From Thuidium tamariscinum (lineage: Eukaryota > Streptophyta > Bryopsida > Hypnales > Thuidiaceae): a stretch of 64,000 bases of DNA. Of this stretch, positions 24,659 through 36,400 are shown in pieces. Under the pieces are notes generated by a model. The model did no database searches, was not told the DNA's origin, and was given only the letters and a program-made list of their open reading frames with translations. The position numbers and the translations under genes were made by a program. Position 1 is the stretch's first letter. Each line of letters starts with the position of its first letter. The stretch covers positions 18,317,067-18,381,066 of the forward strand of contig OX344758.2 of NCBI GenBank assembly GCA_947034885.2. Direction: 5' to 3'.

Positions 24659-27041
24659 ATAATGGCAATGAAGTAGTGCACATAATTACATCATGGCACA
24701 AATAAGATCTTTTACCTTAAATGTCAACATGAATAGTATTTTTAACCTTTTATATATAATTTTTGTAAGTATTCATGATGATATGCAATGTACTAATTGT
24801 CAAATATATCATTAATGTTAACAATTCTAAATGTCAATTTGAGCACTATTTATATACCAAATGAGAAATAAAGTGAATGAAGTAATAGAATAATAAACAT
24901 TAAATGAATAGAGCACTCAATATTATAATTAATAGAGAAATTATAATATCATGCATGGTAACCTTTCAAAAAATAGACATCTACCAATTAATGTATGATT
25001 GCAAAAACCAATCTTGGTCCTTGCATTGAAGATGAACTTTTTCACCATAAAGCCCATCTAGAATAATAAGTACATCAAATCTATTAATGTATGCCATATT
25101 TTCCAAATCTCCTAGAATTTTTAAGTATTGTGTATTTTTATACATTTTAAGCTCTATAGTTGAATGTTGCAAATATGCTATTGTATTGTATATATCATAT
25201 TGAACTATTGACATCCCTATTTGTATAGAAAACATATCATAAACTCTATATTTCAATATTTATGCATGTATATCAAAAACATTTTTCTTGAAGTTAAATT
25301 GATACCATACTCAACAAAATTAAATTAAAAAATAAAAATGATTCTTTTGAAAAATTAGTTTTTAGAGAGAATTAGAAAACAAATAATTTATGCTACAAAT
25401 GCTGAACTATTTAAATATGGGCCTCATACAAATTTCAGAATGGTCTATATGTAAATCTCAAATTAATAAATTATTGATAAAAATATAATAGTCACAAATG
25501 CAGTTAGGTTCATGCAAAAAAATTCTTATGATAAATGGATCTAGTCAAAAAAATTTAAGATTAATTCAAAAAATAAATTATTTAAGCTTTAAAAAGTCTC
25601 AAAATTGAGTTGGGATTATAAAAATAATGATGGAATAGTTAGAGATTAATTATTTAGGATTATTGATGATAAATCATTGATAAAATTGCCTTCAATTGCC
25701 TTGATGACCATTATTTGGTCTTAGCCAATGTTTTTTGAGCTGCTTTTTTAGAAATATTGACTTTTGTAAAAATTAAAATTATTTTTAGAGATTGACTAGT
25801 TAGGAAATTTTATGGCAATAATTTCATCAATTTGGAGTTATATATACTCTCTCTTATAAAGTTTTTGAGGTTGGATATCAGTAGTGAGTTGTGATTTGGT
25901 CAATAGAGATGAATATATGGAACACTACATCCTGTATTGTGATCTTCTAAACAATGTTTTTTCTTCATTTCTTATGAAGTGCCATAGTGGCGATACTTCA
26001 TTTTATTGTGGAGCTCCAAATCTCAACATTCATTCATATATTGGATAGAAAATAATCAAAATATCATATTAGGACACAAATTATATTGATCATTCTCTTT
26101 TCATCCATTATTTGACAATTTCATCCATTATTATTTTTTAATTAAAAATTTATTGGTGATTTCATCAAAAAATTTGTTGTTCATTTTCTATAGGCTTGGT
26201 GCTAGGCCAAAAAATTTGGTGCAATTTTGCGCCAAATCGTTAGAAAAAAACCCTACTACTTCTAAACTTGAAAAAATGTGATAAAATGACTTATAAATTA
26301 TTTAAAATAAAAAATTTAGATATTTGAAAATAAATTATCCTTCTAACTCCTATATGATTGAAGAATATTTTTTGGGTTTTCATTAACATTGGAAAGGTAA
26401 TTGAGATCTCAATTTTAAATTCTATCATTGGAATTTTTTACATAGATGCAATTCAAAATTGTCTTGAATGCAAGTCTAATTTAATATAGTTTGAATTGAT
26501 GGTTACAAAGTTATATCTAAATTAGTATCTTTGGTGAATTTGGTCTCTACCCACACAAGTCAAGCAATAAGAAAACCTTTTTTTATTTATTTATATTTTT
26601 CCTTGGGATTTTTACTAATGGATCTTTACTTAAATTTCAAAGTAAACCATCAACTTGAAAAGTTGTAAGACATATAGAAAAAAAATAGAAAAATGAACTA
26701 TGCAAGTATTAAAAAAAAACTTATTTTTAAAGTTTCAAGGTAAATATTGTACAATTAGTAGTTAATTTTTTCACTTTGGTATTTTGATGCAGTACACTTT
26801 GCCTAGTTAGCTATGTAATTTTGTGGTTGAATTAAGAAAATAATCAAATATATATATATGTATATTCAAGTTGAGACAGAAAACACACTTTTAAAATTTT
26901 AAAATTTGAATTTGAATTGGGTGCAAATTAGCGTGCTTGAAAGTTGGTGACGTAACATGTAATATCCTAAAAATAATCTTTAAAGTATATATTTTTAAAC
27001 TCTACAATGGCCTATTCAAAATTGCTAAAGACCAATGCTTG
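24659..27041. other. AT-rich spacer
   Basis: Nothing identifiable is present. A 91-codon minus-strand frame (24981-25256) has no recognised domain and skewed composition, so I do not call it a gene. Confidence 0.5.
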
Positions 27042-27367
27042 ACTTGGAGGTTTGGGCAGTCTTTAGTGACCTCAATTTTTGATATGATTCTTTGAAACCT
27101 TTTTGAAGATAGGAAATCACATTAACTTTCTAAGAAATTAATTTTTATTTCAATCAATGTCTAAGAGCAAAACTTATGCCACCTCAAGTCCATGCCATAT
27201 AAATTTTTTATTTCTTCACCTCCCTCTATTACTTTGGGGCCTTTCATTCTCAAAATTTACAAATTTAATCATCCGTGGATAATATGAAATATGAGACTTT
27301 TCTCAAATTGTAAAAAATGGGGTAATAAGGGGTAATAATTGTCCTCCTTGACTAGTTAGTGGTAATA

Positions 27368-27694
27368 AGGTATAGGGCTCAAGAATAATTGAGGCATTAA
27401 AACCACGCACCTCCTCAAATGCATAGCATTTGTACATGTTACTACTTTTCATTTGTAGTGGAATGTACAACCAATGTACAGTTGAGGAGGAGGACAATGT
27501 TAGAAACCTATGCCATTTAGACTTCAAAAATTCATAACTATTTCCACAAAGCTCCAAAAAAATGAAACAACTTGATTTCAATTTCAATTCCTCTTGTCTT
27601 TCAAGGGGAATTTACTGAAAAATAATTCAAGAAGTTCCACCTCTTCAAAACTCAGTTTCAATTATGAGATGGGCGCTTTATGGACCTTCTACTC
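27368..27694 (-). mobile_element. TA-flanked MITE inside segment A, copy 1
   Basis: The left end is AGGTATAGGGCTC and the right end, reversed, is GAGTAGAAGGTCCATAAAGC, with TA at 27366-67 and 27695-96. Read on the minus strand it follows the same body plan as the copy at 41579 (TTCTTGAATTATTTTTCAG, CTTGAAAGACA, GTTTCAT, GGCATAGG). It was carried along in the segmental duplication, as the equivalent copy at 54335 shows. Confidence 0.75.
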
Positions 27695-28292
27695 TAGGCT
27701 TGTCTTCTTCACCTACATTATCGCCGTCAAATGCAAATACCGTAAAATTAGGGTTCCAAGAGTGTTTCACTTTCTCATATTCCCTTGCTTGAGATTGATC
27801 TACCATGTCCTAGTACTTTTTTTTAGTGATTTAGCTTTTTCAAAGTACTGGCAATAATTTTCGATGAACTTTCAGCGAAGTGGCTACTTTTGTTCATCGT
27901 AGGAAGAAAATAATTTCGCTAAACAAACGCACATTAGTGAATTTTGGCTATACATAGTTTTTGATGATAAAGCAAAATGGCAACATATCCATCTTTGTAG
28001 TGGATGTATACTAGCAAGAATTGAAAATGTAATCTAATGACTAAGATTTGGCTACTTTGTTTGGAATGTATGGACATAATAAGAGAAGTATAGGTGATTA
28101 TAAACTTATGCATATCAAATTTAATGGCGATGTTATCTTTTGGCAGGAGGCTATATGGCTAAAATACAATTAGTGGAGAGTGAAATTAGGAGCAAAAATA
28201 CAATTCCTGCTCCTTAGATTCCTACAGTAAAATCAAAGTACATGGACGGTGGGTGAATTTTGGCGATTGAGCCATTACAAGAAAACACTGCC

Positions 28293-28440
28293 ATGTCCGT
28301 CCTGGAGGTAACCATGGCCCTCGCGCTACGTGAAGCTGAACAAGGAGCACGAGCAGGCTTTGGCCGAGATTCGCCCGGGCGAGCTTAAACAGCCAGTGTA
28401 CGTCCCTGAGATACCGATGCATTCTTGTTTTACTGGCGGA
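28293..28440 (+). pseudogene. PLAC8/cell-number-regulator-like first exon fragment, frameshifted
   Basis: The start ATGTCCGTCCTGGAGGTAAC matches the fragment at 55274. There the frame reads SRYVKLNKEHEQALAEIRPG followed by ELNQPV, like the N-terminus of plant PLAC8-family proteins (RYVKLT.EQ...I.PGELNQPI.VP as I recall it). Here one extra base near 28314-28320 (CATGGCCCTCG against CACAGCCTCG) shifts the frame. The cysteine-rich PLAC8 domain that should follow is absent. It is a broken exon fragment. The family call rests on about 30 residues. Confidence 0.55.
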
Positions 28441-29318
28441 TTTGAAGCTTCGGAATTCATGCTTTTCTGACTTTGAAATTGGAATTGAAGGGCTGTGACT
28501 CTGTTTTCTGTTGCGCGCTTAGTTGCTCTTGTTTTGTGGTTGGAATTGGTGAGCTACTTGTCTACGTATTTGGGAATGAGTGCCTTAAGGCAGATAATGT
28601 GTGCACATTTGGCTGGTAAAGTAAGGGAACATCACCCAATCGCTACCTTTTGAGTATGATTCCTGTTACGACTTAATTTTATGATTGTAATGTGTTTTAT
28701 CTGGATACTGTATGAATTAGTTATGCATTCTCATCGTATACCGAGAGCAGACCTTGCACTGCTTTGAAGGTGTTCATGCTCATGATCAACATTTACATTG
28801 GAATCATGGCTGGCTTACTTTTGGCCATGCTACATTTGCTCTTCAGTTTTCTTTTTTGGTCAGATTTGGCAAGGTGCTAGAACCTTATTTTGAGATGTTT
28901 TTGCTAGTATCAATCCAGATCTAGATACACGAGTAGAATTTCGAGCCTTCTGGAAATTAGGATATTGATATGAGCCCGAATGGTTTTGGCTGCTGCTGTT
29001 TGGATATTCATGGGACGGAGGATCGGCTCGTGGAACTATGTAGTGTTGTTGGACAGAATGCATTCCTTTGCACTTTCAAGCGAATTTGGTTGTTTGAAAG
29101 CAAAGCTCTCCCGGTTTTCAACGTCACATGATACCAACTTGTTTATCAGGCTATGTATGAATTTCTTATGAAATTTCAAAGTGACTCACTATCGAAATGA
29201 CAGTAGACAATCCCGTTTCCATCCAAACATCAGTGGCCATCGACCAACTTAGCCAAATCTTGCTTACACCACTTGTGAATGTTTCAACCAAGTAGCCATC
29301 ATGCATGAGACTCACATA

Positions 29319-31250
29319 TTAACTTGGCATCAATATGAAAACAATGAGCGCATCGCGATTCGAATTTGAAAGAAGATGAAAGGTGATACCACTGCCAGCG
29401 CCACTTTGAGCCTCCTTCTCAAGGCTTTCGATTTGCGACACAGCTGCATAATACTTCGAGATTGCACCGTGTTCATCTGCAGATTTCTCTTGCACTGCAT
29501 GATACGATCTAGCCACTCGTTCCAGTATGCTCCCTTCAACCATCTTCCGTCCGTTCCCAAACAAGGCCGTCAATCAGAGACTGAAGTACAAATCCGTCAG
29601 ATGCAGTACGTACTTGAAATCTCTGTCAAACTTCTCATGTTTTCGGTCATTTATCAATGCGATCAATCTTTAAGCCACCTAGACTCGAATATTACCTGAT
29701 ATGAAGGGCTCACAGAATTATGCCTGGCCTCATGCAAAGGTAGTTGAGGTCGTTTCCCCAGGAGCTCTTCACGGAGACCTTGAGGTCGACATCCAAAAAC
29801 TCGCCTTTCTTCCCATATGTCCACCTGAAGAGCCTCAATTCAACAATCAGAAAACTATAGACAGTTCAGGCTAACAGTGTTTTCAGTAAAATTAGATTCT
29901 TTCACGAACTTTCAGACAACATCCTAACGAGAATCTTTGCCATGGTTCAAGGGGTTAGCTCTCGCTTTGACCGTACAAAGGTCTCCTATGTTATACAGAG
30001 AGGACTCCTCAGGATACATGGAAAGGTCTTTGAATGATCACTGTGACCACCGGGAGAACTAACCCTTGAACCATGGCAAACATTCGCTTAACGATGTTGT
30101 CTAAGAGCTCCCGAAACGATCTACTTTCGCTGAAAACCCTATAGGCTACAGACACTAATCACGTGATCAAGAAGCACAAAAGAGAGGTAAAAAGGCTTAC
30201 AACAAAGCCCAGATATCATATAAAGCAATGAAAAATATCTCTGTAAATGCATACTTAGAGTATTTCATGGATATGAGAACCTTATGTGACGGACATTAGG
30301 GAAGCAAACAATTAACGTCCAGACTGAATTTCGTACCAGACGGTAGGCAGCATTCTTGACAGCCTCATCTCCAGAATTCACAACGTCTCGAAGGACACGA
30401 GGCAACACGCTCCAAAATTCATTTACAAATTCGGGCCCCTTGCGCCTGCTGTTCTGCAAAATGTCATTCGCCAGATACAGAAAGGGCACACCCTGCTCCC
30501 TTGGCGCACCCTGAAACTGCGTTGCCCACGTCTCCACAATTTCTCTGGCCTTCTTACGGTGAAATATACACCAATGAGACAGAGCTTCGTGCTGTTAAGG
30601 ATTCAATCATATGGAACATCAGTTCAACCGAGGGAATTGAATGCTCGACTGTTCAATCACATAACATTCTAAAGCAGTGCCTATAGGCCCTCTATCACCA
30701 TAGTTGCATTCTTGTCGGCAGTAACTAAACTTGCATGTAATAGTTGGCTCAGTAACAAGTTTTCATTGTTGCACCCAAGACAAGAGAAGATCTGAGATGA
30801 ATGAAGATGGCAGAGAAGTGAATCACAAAATTCTTGAAAGGATTTGCAAAAACCTTGGGCACAACTACTAATTCAAGGGCGAATCAGGAAATCTAAGATG
30901 TTTCAGTTCTTCGACATCCTTCTTTGGTACAGATCCTCCTGCATCTTGAGTTCAAGAATCATAGAATTGATATTCCACCAACTATTACAGACCAGTCCCC
31001 ACCAACCACCACAATGCAGCTATAATGATAAGGGATGGTGGTCAACACAACTCTAATAATGTTATGCAAAGTGGTTAAGAAAGAACACGGAAGTATGAAA
31101 TTTATAGAATTGAGCAATGCTTGTACAACTCTAAGCATGCAACAAGAGGATACTTTCGATGCTCTGCTGTGTAACATTCAGCTTGGTAAGCTTCTCCGCC
31201 AATATGGCCCCAGTAAATGCCCCACTAGTGGTCACTCCCTCCATGGCCAT
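29319..31250 (-). CDS. RPRD/CREPT-like CID-domain protein, truncated at its 3' end (4 exons seen)
   Basis: Proteins of this family bind the phosphorylated CTD of RNA polymerase II through an N-terminal CID. Exons are 31250-31154, 30584-30337, 29824-29696 and about 29543-29319. The joins give AEKLTKLNVTQQSIE then TLSHWCIFHRKK, then FLYLANDILQNSRRKGPEF and LVDIWEERRVFG, all hallmark CID sequence. Exon 4 carries the start of the coiled-coil region (ILERVARSYHAVQEKSADEH). The frame then stops at 29321-29319, giving about 232 aa, clearly shorter than plant relatives. Only 26 bp further the duplicated segment A begins, so the 3' exons seem to have been lost. The acceptor of exon 4 is uncertain: the stronger site (TACTTCAG, 29582-81) meets a stop in all three frames. 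The start ATG at 31250 has a good context (GAAGATGG). It may be a pseudogene or a shortened, still expressed gene. Confidence 0.75.
29879..30137. repeat. Long imperfect inverted repeat in intron 2 of the RPRD-like gene
   Basis: The left arm (29879-29964) and right arm (30051-30137) pair over about 86 bp. Cores are TTTGCCATGGTTCAAGGG opposite CCCTTGAACCATGGCAAA, CAGACAACATC opposite GATGTTGTCT, and GTTTTCAG opposite its complement. The loop is about 86 bases. It could be a small foldback transposon or, if transcribed with the intron, a hairpin RNA source. Confidence 0.7.
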
Positions 31251-32140
31251 CTTCTCATTCTCTGCTCAATGTCCTCGAATTCATCAACCTGGAACCATCA
31301 AGCGTCCCTTCAGCATCCCTTGATCAGATGTTCAGCTGGTGTACATCTCCTCAACCAATGTGAACCTAAATGTATTATTGCCAACGAAGCAATTTAAGAA
31401 CATCCACCAATCTCCAATAAGACTTTGCCCCTTCATAGCACGTAGCACTTTCGCACAGCACATCTAAATGATGCATTTTTTGTTGCGTCGGAATCCTCTT
31501 TCATTCGCAAGCGTGAACACATCAAATTAGACCAGTCTAATAATAGAAACGATGCTGGCGATTTGCTTGTCCCAACCTAATTCAAAACCCTATCTTTGAT
31601 TGATGACATCGCTGAAGAACACGATACCAATTCCAGCTCACATCGACGTACCATTCAGTATTAACATCTCACAAACTGAAATCAGGCAAACTTGCCGATC
31701 GACTCCCTGTTTTCCGCATCCCAAACCCAAAAACTTCTTGCGACCCAACTTGTCCACAATGAATCAAATGCCAAATCGGCAATGGACAAAGAACCTAATG
31801 CGAAAACAGGATCAAGATTCGTGAGTTGAGAATTGTGTAACAAATTTGTGAAAGAAAAAAGCAACCTGGAGCAACGTCGAAGGTCGAAGAGGAAATCATC
31901 ACCCGAGAGTACCCAATTGGGCACCAAATTGGGCAATTGAGCGGTCGTTGGAAAGCGTTCGAGGAGGTTTTGGCAGAGAAGAAGACAAGCAGGCGTGGCA
32001 AGCACAGCCGAGATCGGGCAACTGTGTTATGCTTGAGACGTGGAGTCCGTGTCGGCAAATGGAGGGCGGGTCTATGCGTCCACCCTATTTTTGTCACCAT
32101 ATTCAGTCCACTGCCATCTCGATACCGTGAGCTTATGTAC
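31251..32140 (-). promoter_or_regulatory. 5' flank of the RPRD-like gene
   Basis: This stretch keeps gene-like base composition upstream of the start codon and then drops to AT-rich sequence near 32140. It probably holds the 5' untranslated region and promoter. Overlapping short frames on both strands here encode nothing I recognise. Confidence 0.4.
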
Positions 32141-34104
32141 TCATGATGTACATTTCAGGAAAAAAAATGTACAAACCTTGTACATGAGGCGATATCATCC
32201 TCCTTTGAAATTTTATTGAACAATTCCTTGTGATTTCATCCATTCAAAAATTGAAGAACAATTTGTAAAATATTTTAATTGGCCTTGTGAGCCGAAAAAA
32301 ATTGTCTCCAATAAATACATGCATAAATTCATCTTCCTTTTAACTCTTTCAATATCTAGTTACATATCTAGTAACATATCCGAATTACATGGCCATTTTA
32401 TAATTTGAAAAAAAGAGTGAGTGTTAGGGGATTAAACCAAAATTTGCTTGAATGAGTATTTAAGTATAAGTCTTGTTAATATTATTTCTTTAGCCTTTTT
32501 TTTTGGAACATTCCATGAAAGATCTATGAATTTTTAAAGTATTGTATATAGGTGTATAAGAAGTCAACCCTAGATAATAAACTCTACTATTATACACAAT
32601 AAACATGACATTGTTTATCATGGGATTTTCTACCTTTATTTTAAATCCCAATGAAATTGTTCAATATATCCTTTTAAGGTCTATGGAGTAATTGAATTTA
32701 ACATGATCATTCCCTAAGTTTTTGCCGTAGTTGATAAATTAGTTATTATCATTCAAACTATAGGTTTTTACTAACTATGAAACATTTGAATGTTTTATAT
32801 ATTATCGGTCCCTATAAATCAATTAAGGTATGTACACCAATTATAGATTGCAATCAAATTCAAGGATCTATTAGGATTCAATCATTAGGATTCAATTCTA
32901 TTTTGTTGTAACTAATGTAATTTTTATTGCATTTAGTGTACAATTGGAACTTCAAGTTGTAGAATTGGGGATGAAAAGGATGGAATTGGATTAGAAAGTC
33001 ACCATTTAATGAATTCAATGAAGTCACCCATCCAACTTCTTCACATTGCAAAGGGTAGTCACTCAAAAAGGGATACTTTTGAATTTCTAGTGGATCCACG
33101 TAAAGAAGTAAGAGAATCCAAAAGGCCAAGAATAATCCCTTCCTAAAGACAACAATGGAAAGCTATATATTTTTGCTTTGACCACCTATAATGTGCTTTT
33201 TTTTTCCAAAATGGAATGAACAAAATACAATCATCAAAAAATAACCCCTTCATTGTCATGTTTTTGCACAAAAGAAATTGTAAATCCAATAAGTGTATCC
33301 ATGTACAATGACTCACCAATCCACAATGGGCTTCCTCCTTAACTTTTTGTCCAAACATGCCTAAAAGCATTGTTGCTTTTCAAGCCTTATAAGTTTACAT
33401 GTTACTATCTCAACCAAACAATCTTACAGTGTGCATGTTGTAAATAACATGAATCAAATTTGGAGTCATTTTGCCACATAGATTGCAGGATCATAATATT
33501 TTAGCGTCGAAAAAAGATACTAAAATTTTTCTAAAACACATTTGGAGGTCAAATTTGATTTCTAAACCTATTCAAATGAAAAAAAATTTACACTATAAAG
33601 TGCTTTGAAATCAACAAACATTGGTGAAAAAAAATGTTATGCAATTGGCTCATTATGTTTGCAAAATGACCTTGAAATAACAAAAAAGAAATAGCCAGAA
33701 AGGGTGCAAAAAACACTAAACTTCTTACTAAAATGCTTCTTAGTCATTCATAACTTCTTGGATTGGTATGTAATTTTAGCTACACAAATAAGATTAAAGT
33801 GCACATCTTAAAAAAATTATCAGAAAAAGACACCATATGAAGAAGAAACAAGCCCCCAAAGTTCACTGTAATCCAAAAATGTTTGGTTTCTGAACCTCAG
33901 ATTGCTCCCAAACATTCAAAACAACTTGGAGTGCCATGAAAATTTGACCAGAGTAGCCAAACTTCTAGAAGAACATGACCCAACAAATTTTATTGAAAAC
34001 AAACATTGGATGAAGGAGATACAAGTTGCCAAAGTTGCAACCATCAATTGCAATTTAGTGAACTCAAATTAAACCTGTGAATTTCAATTGGCTCCCAAAA
34101 AATC
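32141..34104. other. AT-rich spacer with a diverged tandem repeat at its end
   Basis: No gene is seen. At about 33985-34110 and 34139-34260 two related units of about 150 bp occur in tandem, sharing TATTGAAAACAAACATT, GATACAAG, TTTAGTGAACTCAAATT and CAATTGGCTCCCAAAA. The second unit belongs to duplicated segment B. Confidence 0.5.
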
Positions 34105-34290
34105 ATTACATCTTGAATTGATCCAAAAATTGTACCACACAAACTTTATTGAAAACAAACATTACATGAAGAAGATACAAGATACAAGCCCCTAAAGTTG
34201 CTGCCATCAACTGCAGTTTAGTGAACTCAAATTGAACCATTGAACTTCAATTGGCTCCCAAAAAAATTTATCAGACAAACTAGACTAGTA

Positions 34291-34564
34291 AAGTAGGAAC
34301 ACCCAAAAGCGCCAGTTTTTCATATTGTGCCTAGTTCTTGTTATTATGTTGTTCAGATTTTTTTTACAGCCTTGTTGGTGAGTGAAAGCATGTTCCAACG
34401 TACCAAAGAACAGTGGATTTGGATACTGTATGCCAAAGTTATTAATAGTCAAAGTATGTTTCTGAAAGCGCCATCTACAGTCTGGGTACATGACTGATTT
34501 TGAAAATGTATGCATGTTGTACAGGGCGCTTTAAGGTCAGGTGCCATTTTGGGTGTACCTACCT
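34291..34564. mobile_element. TA-flanked MITE with a demonstrable empty site
   Basis: The ends AAGTAGGAACACCCAAAAG and, reversed, AGGTAGGTACACCCAAAAT are inverted repeats flanked by TA (34289-90 and 34565-66). The paralogous segment B2 lacks the element. There the site reads (reverse complement) ACTAGACTAGTATGCAAAAG with a single TA at 57107-57108. That is direct evidence for insertion with duplication of TA, as in Tc1/mariner-type elements. Confidence 0.9.
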
Positions 34565-35065
34565 TATGCCAAAGAGTTACAGCACTTTGAATCGGACTGC
34601 CAGCCTATGCGATGAGGAGTTAAGAGGCACCCTGCAATTTCAAGAGAGCAAAAGAAACCCAACTGACTGCTATGCATCATACTGGAAGAATTCTTGAACC
34701 TCTGCCATAGTGGAGCTACACTATTGCAATCCTCCTAATCTTTACGAACCCGTTAGTTTTCCAAACCAAACTCACCAAGAGATGTTTTTCCTAATTTCCT
34801 AATCTTACGAATGGGATGCAAAATTCAAAAGACAATGAACTATTGAATTATTCATTTGAACTGAAGAGCATCAGTAAGATTCCACACAATATCTCCTCTT
34901 TGATTAATCACTTCATTTTTTGAAGTTGGCCAGTCACCATCTTTTTGCCAATGACAGAACGAAGTCAAAAATTTGTGTTCTACATAGACTTGGTAAATCT
35001 AAAAGAATAGCTGTGCCGAGAGAGGCCTGTGTAGATGCCACACATCCACCACGCAAAAAAAACAG

Positions 35066-35088
35066 CCCTAAACCCTAAACCCTAAACC
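35066..35088 (+). promoter_or_regulatory. Telo-box run (CCCTAAA)n upstream of a start codon
   Basis: Three plant telomere units lie 13 bp before the ATG at 35102. Telo-boxes close to start codons are known from plant genes for translation and ribosome components. The paralogous leader at 56589-56610 keeps the run, so it predates the duplication. Confidence 0.6.
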
Positions 35089-35101
35089 TCCCTCCACGAA
35101 A

Positions 35102-35194
35102 ATGGCATGGCAAATGCAAGGAGCGGTCCACAGAATTTTCTCCTTCAAATTCTCCACGTTCCGTTCAAACTGGACACATGGGCAGAAGAAACAG
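35102..35194 (+). pseudogene. Unrecognised 31-codon first exon, presequence-like (copy B1)
   Basis: An ATG follows the telo-box leader. The exon encodes MAWQMQGAVHRIFSFKFSTF and eleven more residues, ending at a potential donor (CAG then GTCTTA). Basic, Ser/Phe-rich and free of acidic residues, it resembles a mitochondrial targeting presequence. If unspliced, the frame continues to a stop at about 35284. No downstream exons are identifiable, so it is probably an orphaned gene 5' end. The copy at 56573-56481 has TAG where this one has CAG. Confidence 0.4.
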
Positions 35195-35405
35195 GTCTTA
35201 CCTGCACATGCATCTCCTTTCAATCATAATAATACAGATATAAGAGCTGTAGTGAACATACATACCCCTCAAACTGGTCAATAATTCTAGAAAACCATTC
35301 TACCGCAGAAAAAGCACTCCGAAAGATGAGAAACAGGGGAGAGGATACGAAAAGCATTAAGGCATTGATCCCCTGTTTCCTTCAGCAACTCATCTGTTCG
35401 TGCAC

Positions 35406-35584
35406 ATTTCATTTGAAAATTCATAAGTAATTCAACAATGGTTGGAAAATTATGAAACAACTTGTGTTAGTTTCCTCATCTATTTCTCTATTACTGAAAA
35501 ATGAACTAAATATATTATCATCTAAGGAAATACGTGAAAATGGAGGACCAGCCCTTAAATGAGCGGTTTATGAGCCTTCTACCT
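35406..35584 (-). mobile_element. MITE truncated at the segment B breakpoint
   Basis: The right terminus (GAGCCTTCTACCT before TA at 35585-86) and half the body (TATGAAACAACTTG, AATGAGCGGTTTATGAG) match the family. The other half is missing exactly at the edge of segment B. The breakpoint therefore cut through this element. Confidence 0.6.
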
Positions 35585-36099
35585 TAGAAGTTGTGTCCCA
35601 AGTTGTGTGTAGCGATTGATGCATATCTGAACTTTATGACAAAAGGAGCAATGTTTTGATCTTGGTGTAGATTTTATTTGAGAATCATCTTTTGGTTAAG
35701 CTTAAATAGTTTCTTTATAGTCTGGAACATTTTGCAGTGATATTTGTGATAGTGTTTTCATTGTCATGATAAAACTAGTTGTGCTCTTTGAATTTGCACT
35801 AAGAGCTCCTAAGTCCATGTTTGGGATGATGTATAAAATATTGTAGGAGTGTTTCTTATCTAAATAGTTTTCTGTTCATTCAATTACAATTCTTGGATCT
35901 TAATTGATAAAGTAATATTCTTACATTGGGGATAATTTGATGACATTCAAAGAAAGCTTTTATGTTAAAAACTGAAAATTTTGTCACCATTGCATCCTTT
36001 GCATTTTCATTTACACAATTTTTATCCATTTGTTACAAAAACAATTTGTGTGTCTTAACTCAAATGAATTGTTTTATTAATTTTCAAGGTAGCCAAGTA

Positions 36100-36400
36100 A
36101 GGTGGGAGGTTTTAAAAGTGCTCAAGCCCTAAAATTGTCCACCTCCACATTATTTGTAGAAGTTGCTTTTTCATAGCCTTCAGCAATGATTAAACAATGT
36201 ACATTGAGGTGGTAGACAATTCTGAAGCCCTATGCTAAGTAAAGCTCAAAATTTTACAAATAATTTCACGAAGTTCCAAAAAAATATGAAACAACTTGAG
36301 TTAGATGCCAGTTCTAGTTGTCTTTACGAGGATGAAAAATATCTCAAGAAGTTTCACCCCTTCAAAATTGAGTTTCTATTCATTCTTAAGTGAGCGGCAT
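36100..36400 (-). mobile_element. TA-family MITE, degenerate copy
   Basis: The left end reads TA then AGGTGGGAGGTTTTAAAAG. The body carries the family landmarks in minus orientation (CTTCAGCAATGATTAAACAA, TGTACATTG, ATATGAAACAACTTGAGTTA, AAGTGAGCGG). The right terminus has decayed. Confidence 0.6.

Larger units (their letters stand above)
27042..29292 (+). repeat. Segmental duplication A, copy 1
   Basis: This 2.25-kb block matches 54009-56270 in the same orientation with scattered substitutions and a few indels. It contains a TA-flanked MITE, a PLAC8 first-exon fragment and intron-like sequence. The match ends at TTTCAACCAAGT. Beyond that point this copy runs into the truncated RPRD gene, whereas the other copy runs into segment B. 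Confidence 0.9.
34105..35405 (+). repeat. Segmental duplication B, copy 1 (inverted relative to copy 2)
   Basis: This block is the reverse complement of 56271-57285, apart from a 274-bp transposon that only this copy carries (34291-34564). It includes a telo-box leader and a 31-codon first exon. At its right edge (GTGCAC, 35405) it abuts a left-truncated MITE. In the second locus the same edge is fused to segment A. Confidence 0.9.

Noticed and set aside
24981..25256. 91-codon minus-strand frame as a possible transposase remnant
   Set aside because: I could not see any catalytic motif or zinc finger. It may be chance in AT-rich DNA.
33985..34260. Possible CRISPR-like or satellite array
   Set aside because: There are only two diverged units, with no regular spacers; it is an ordinary tandem duplication in a plant genome.
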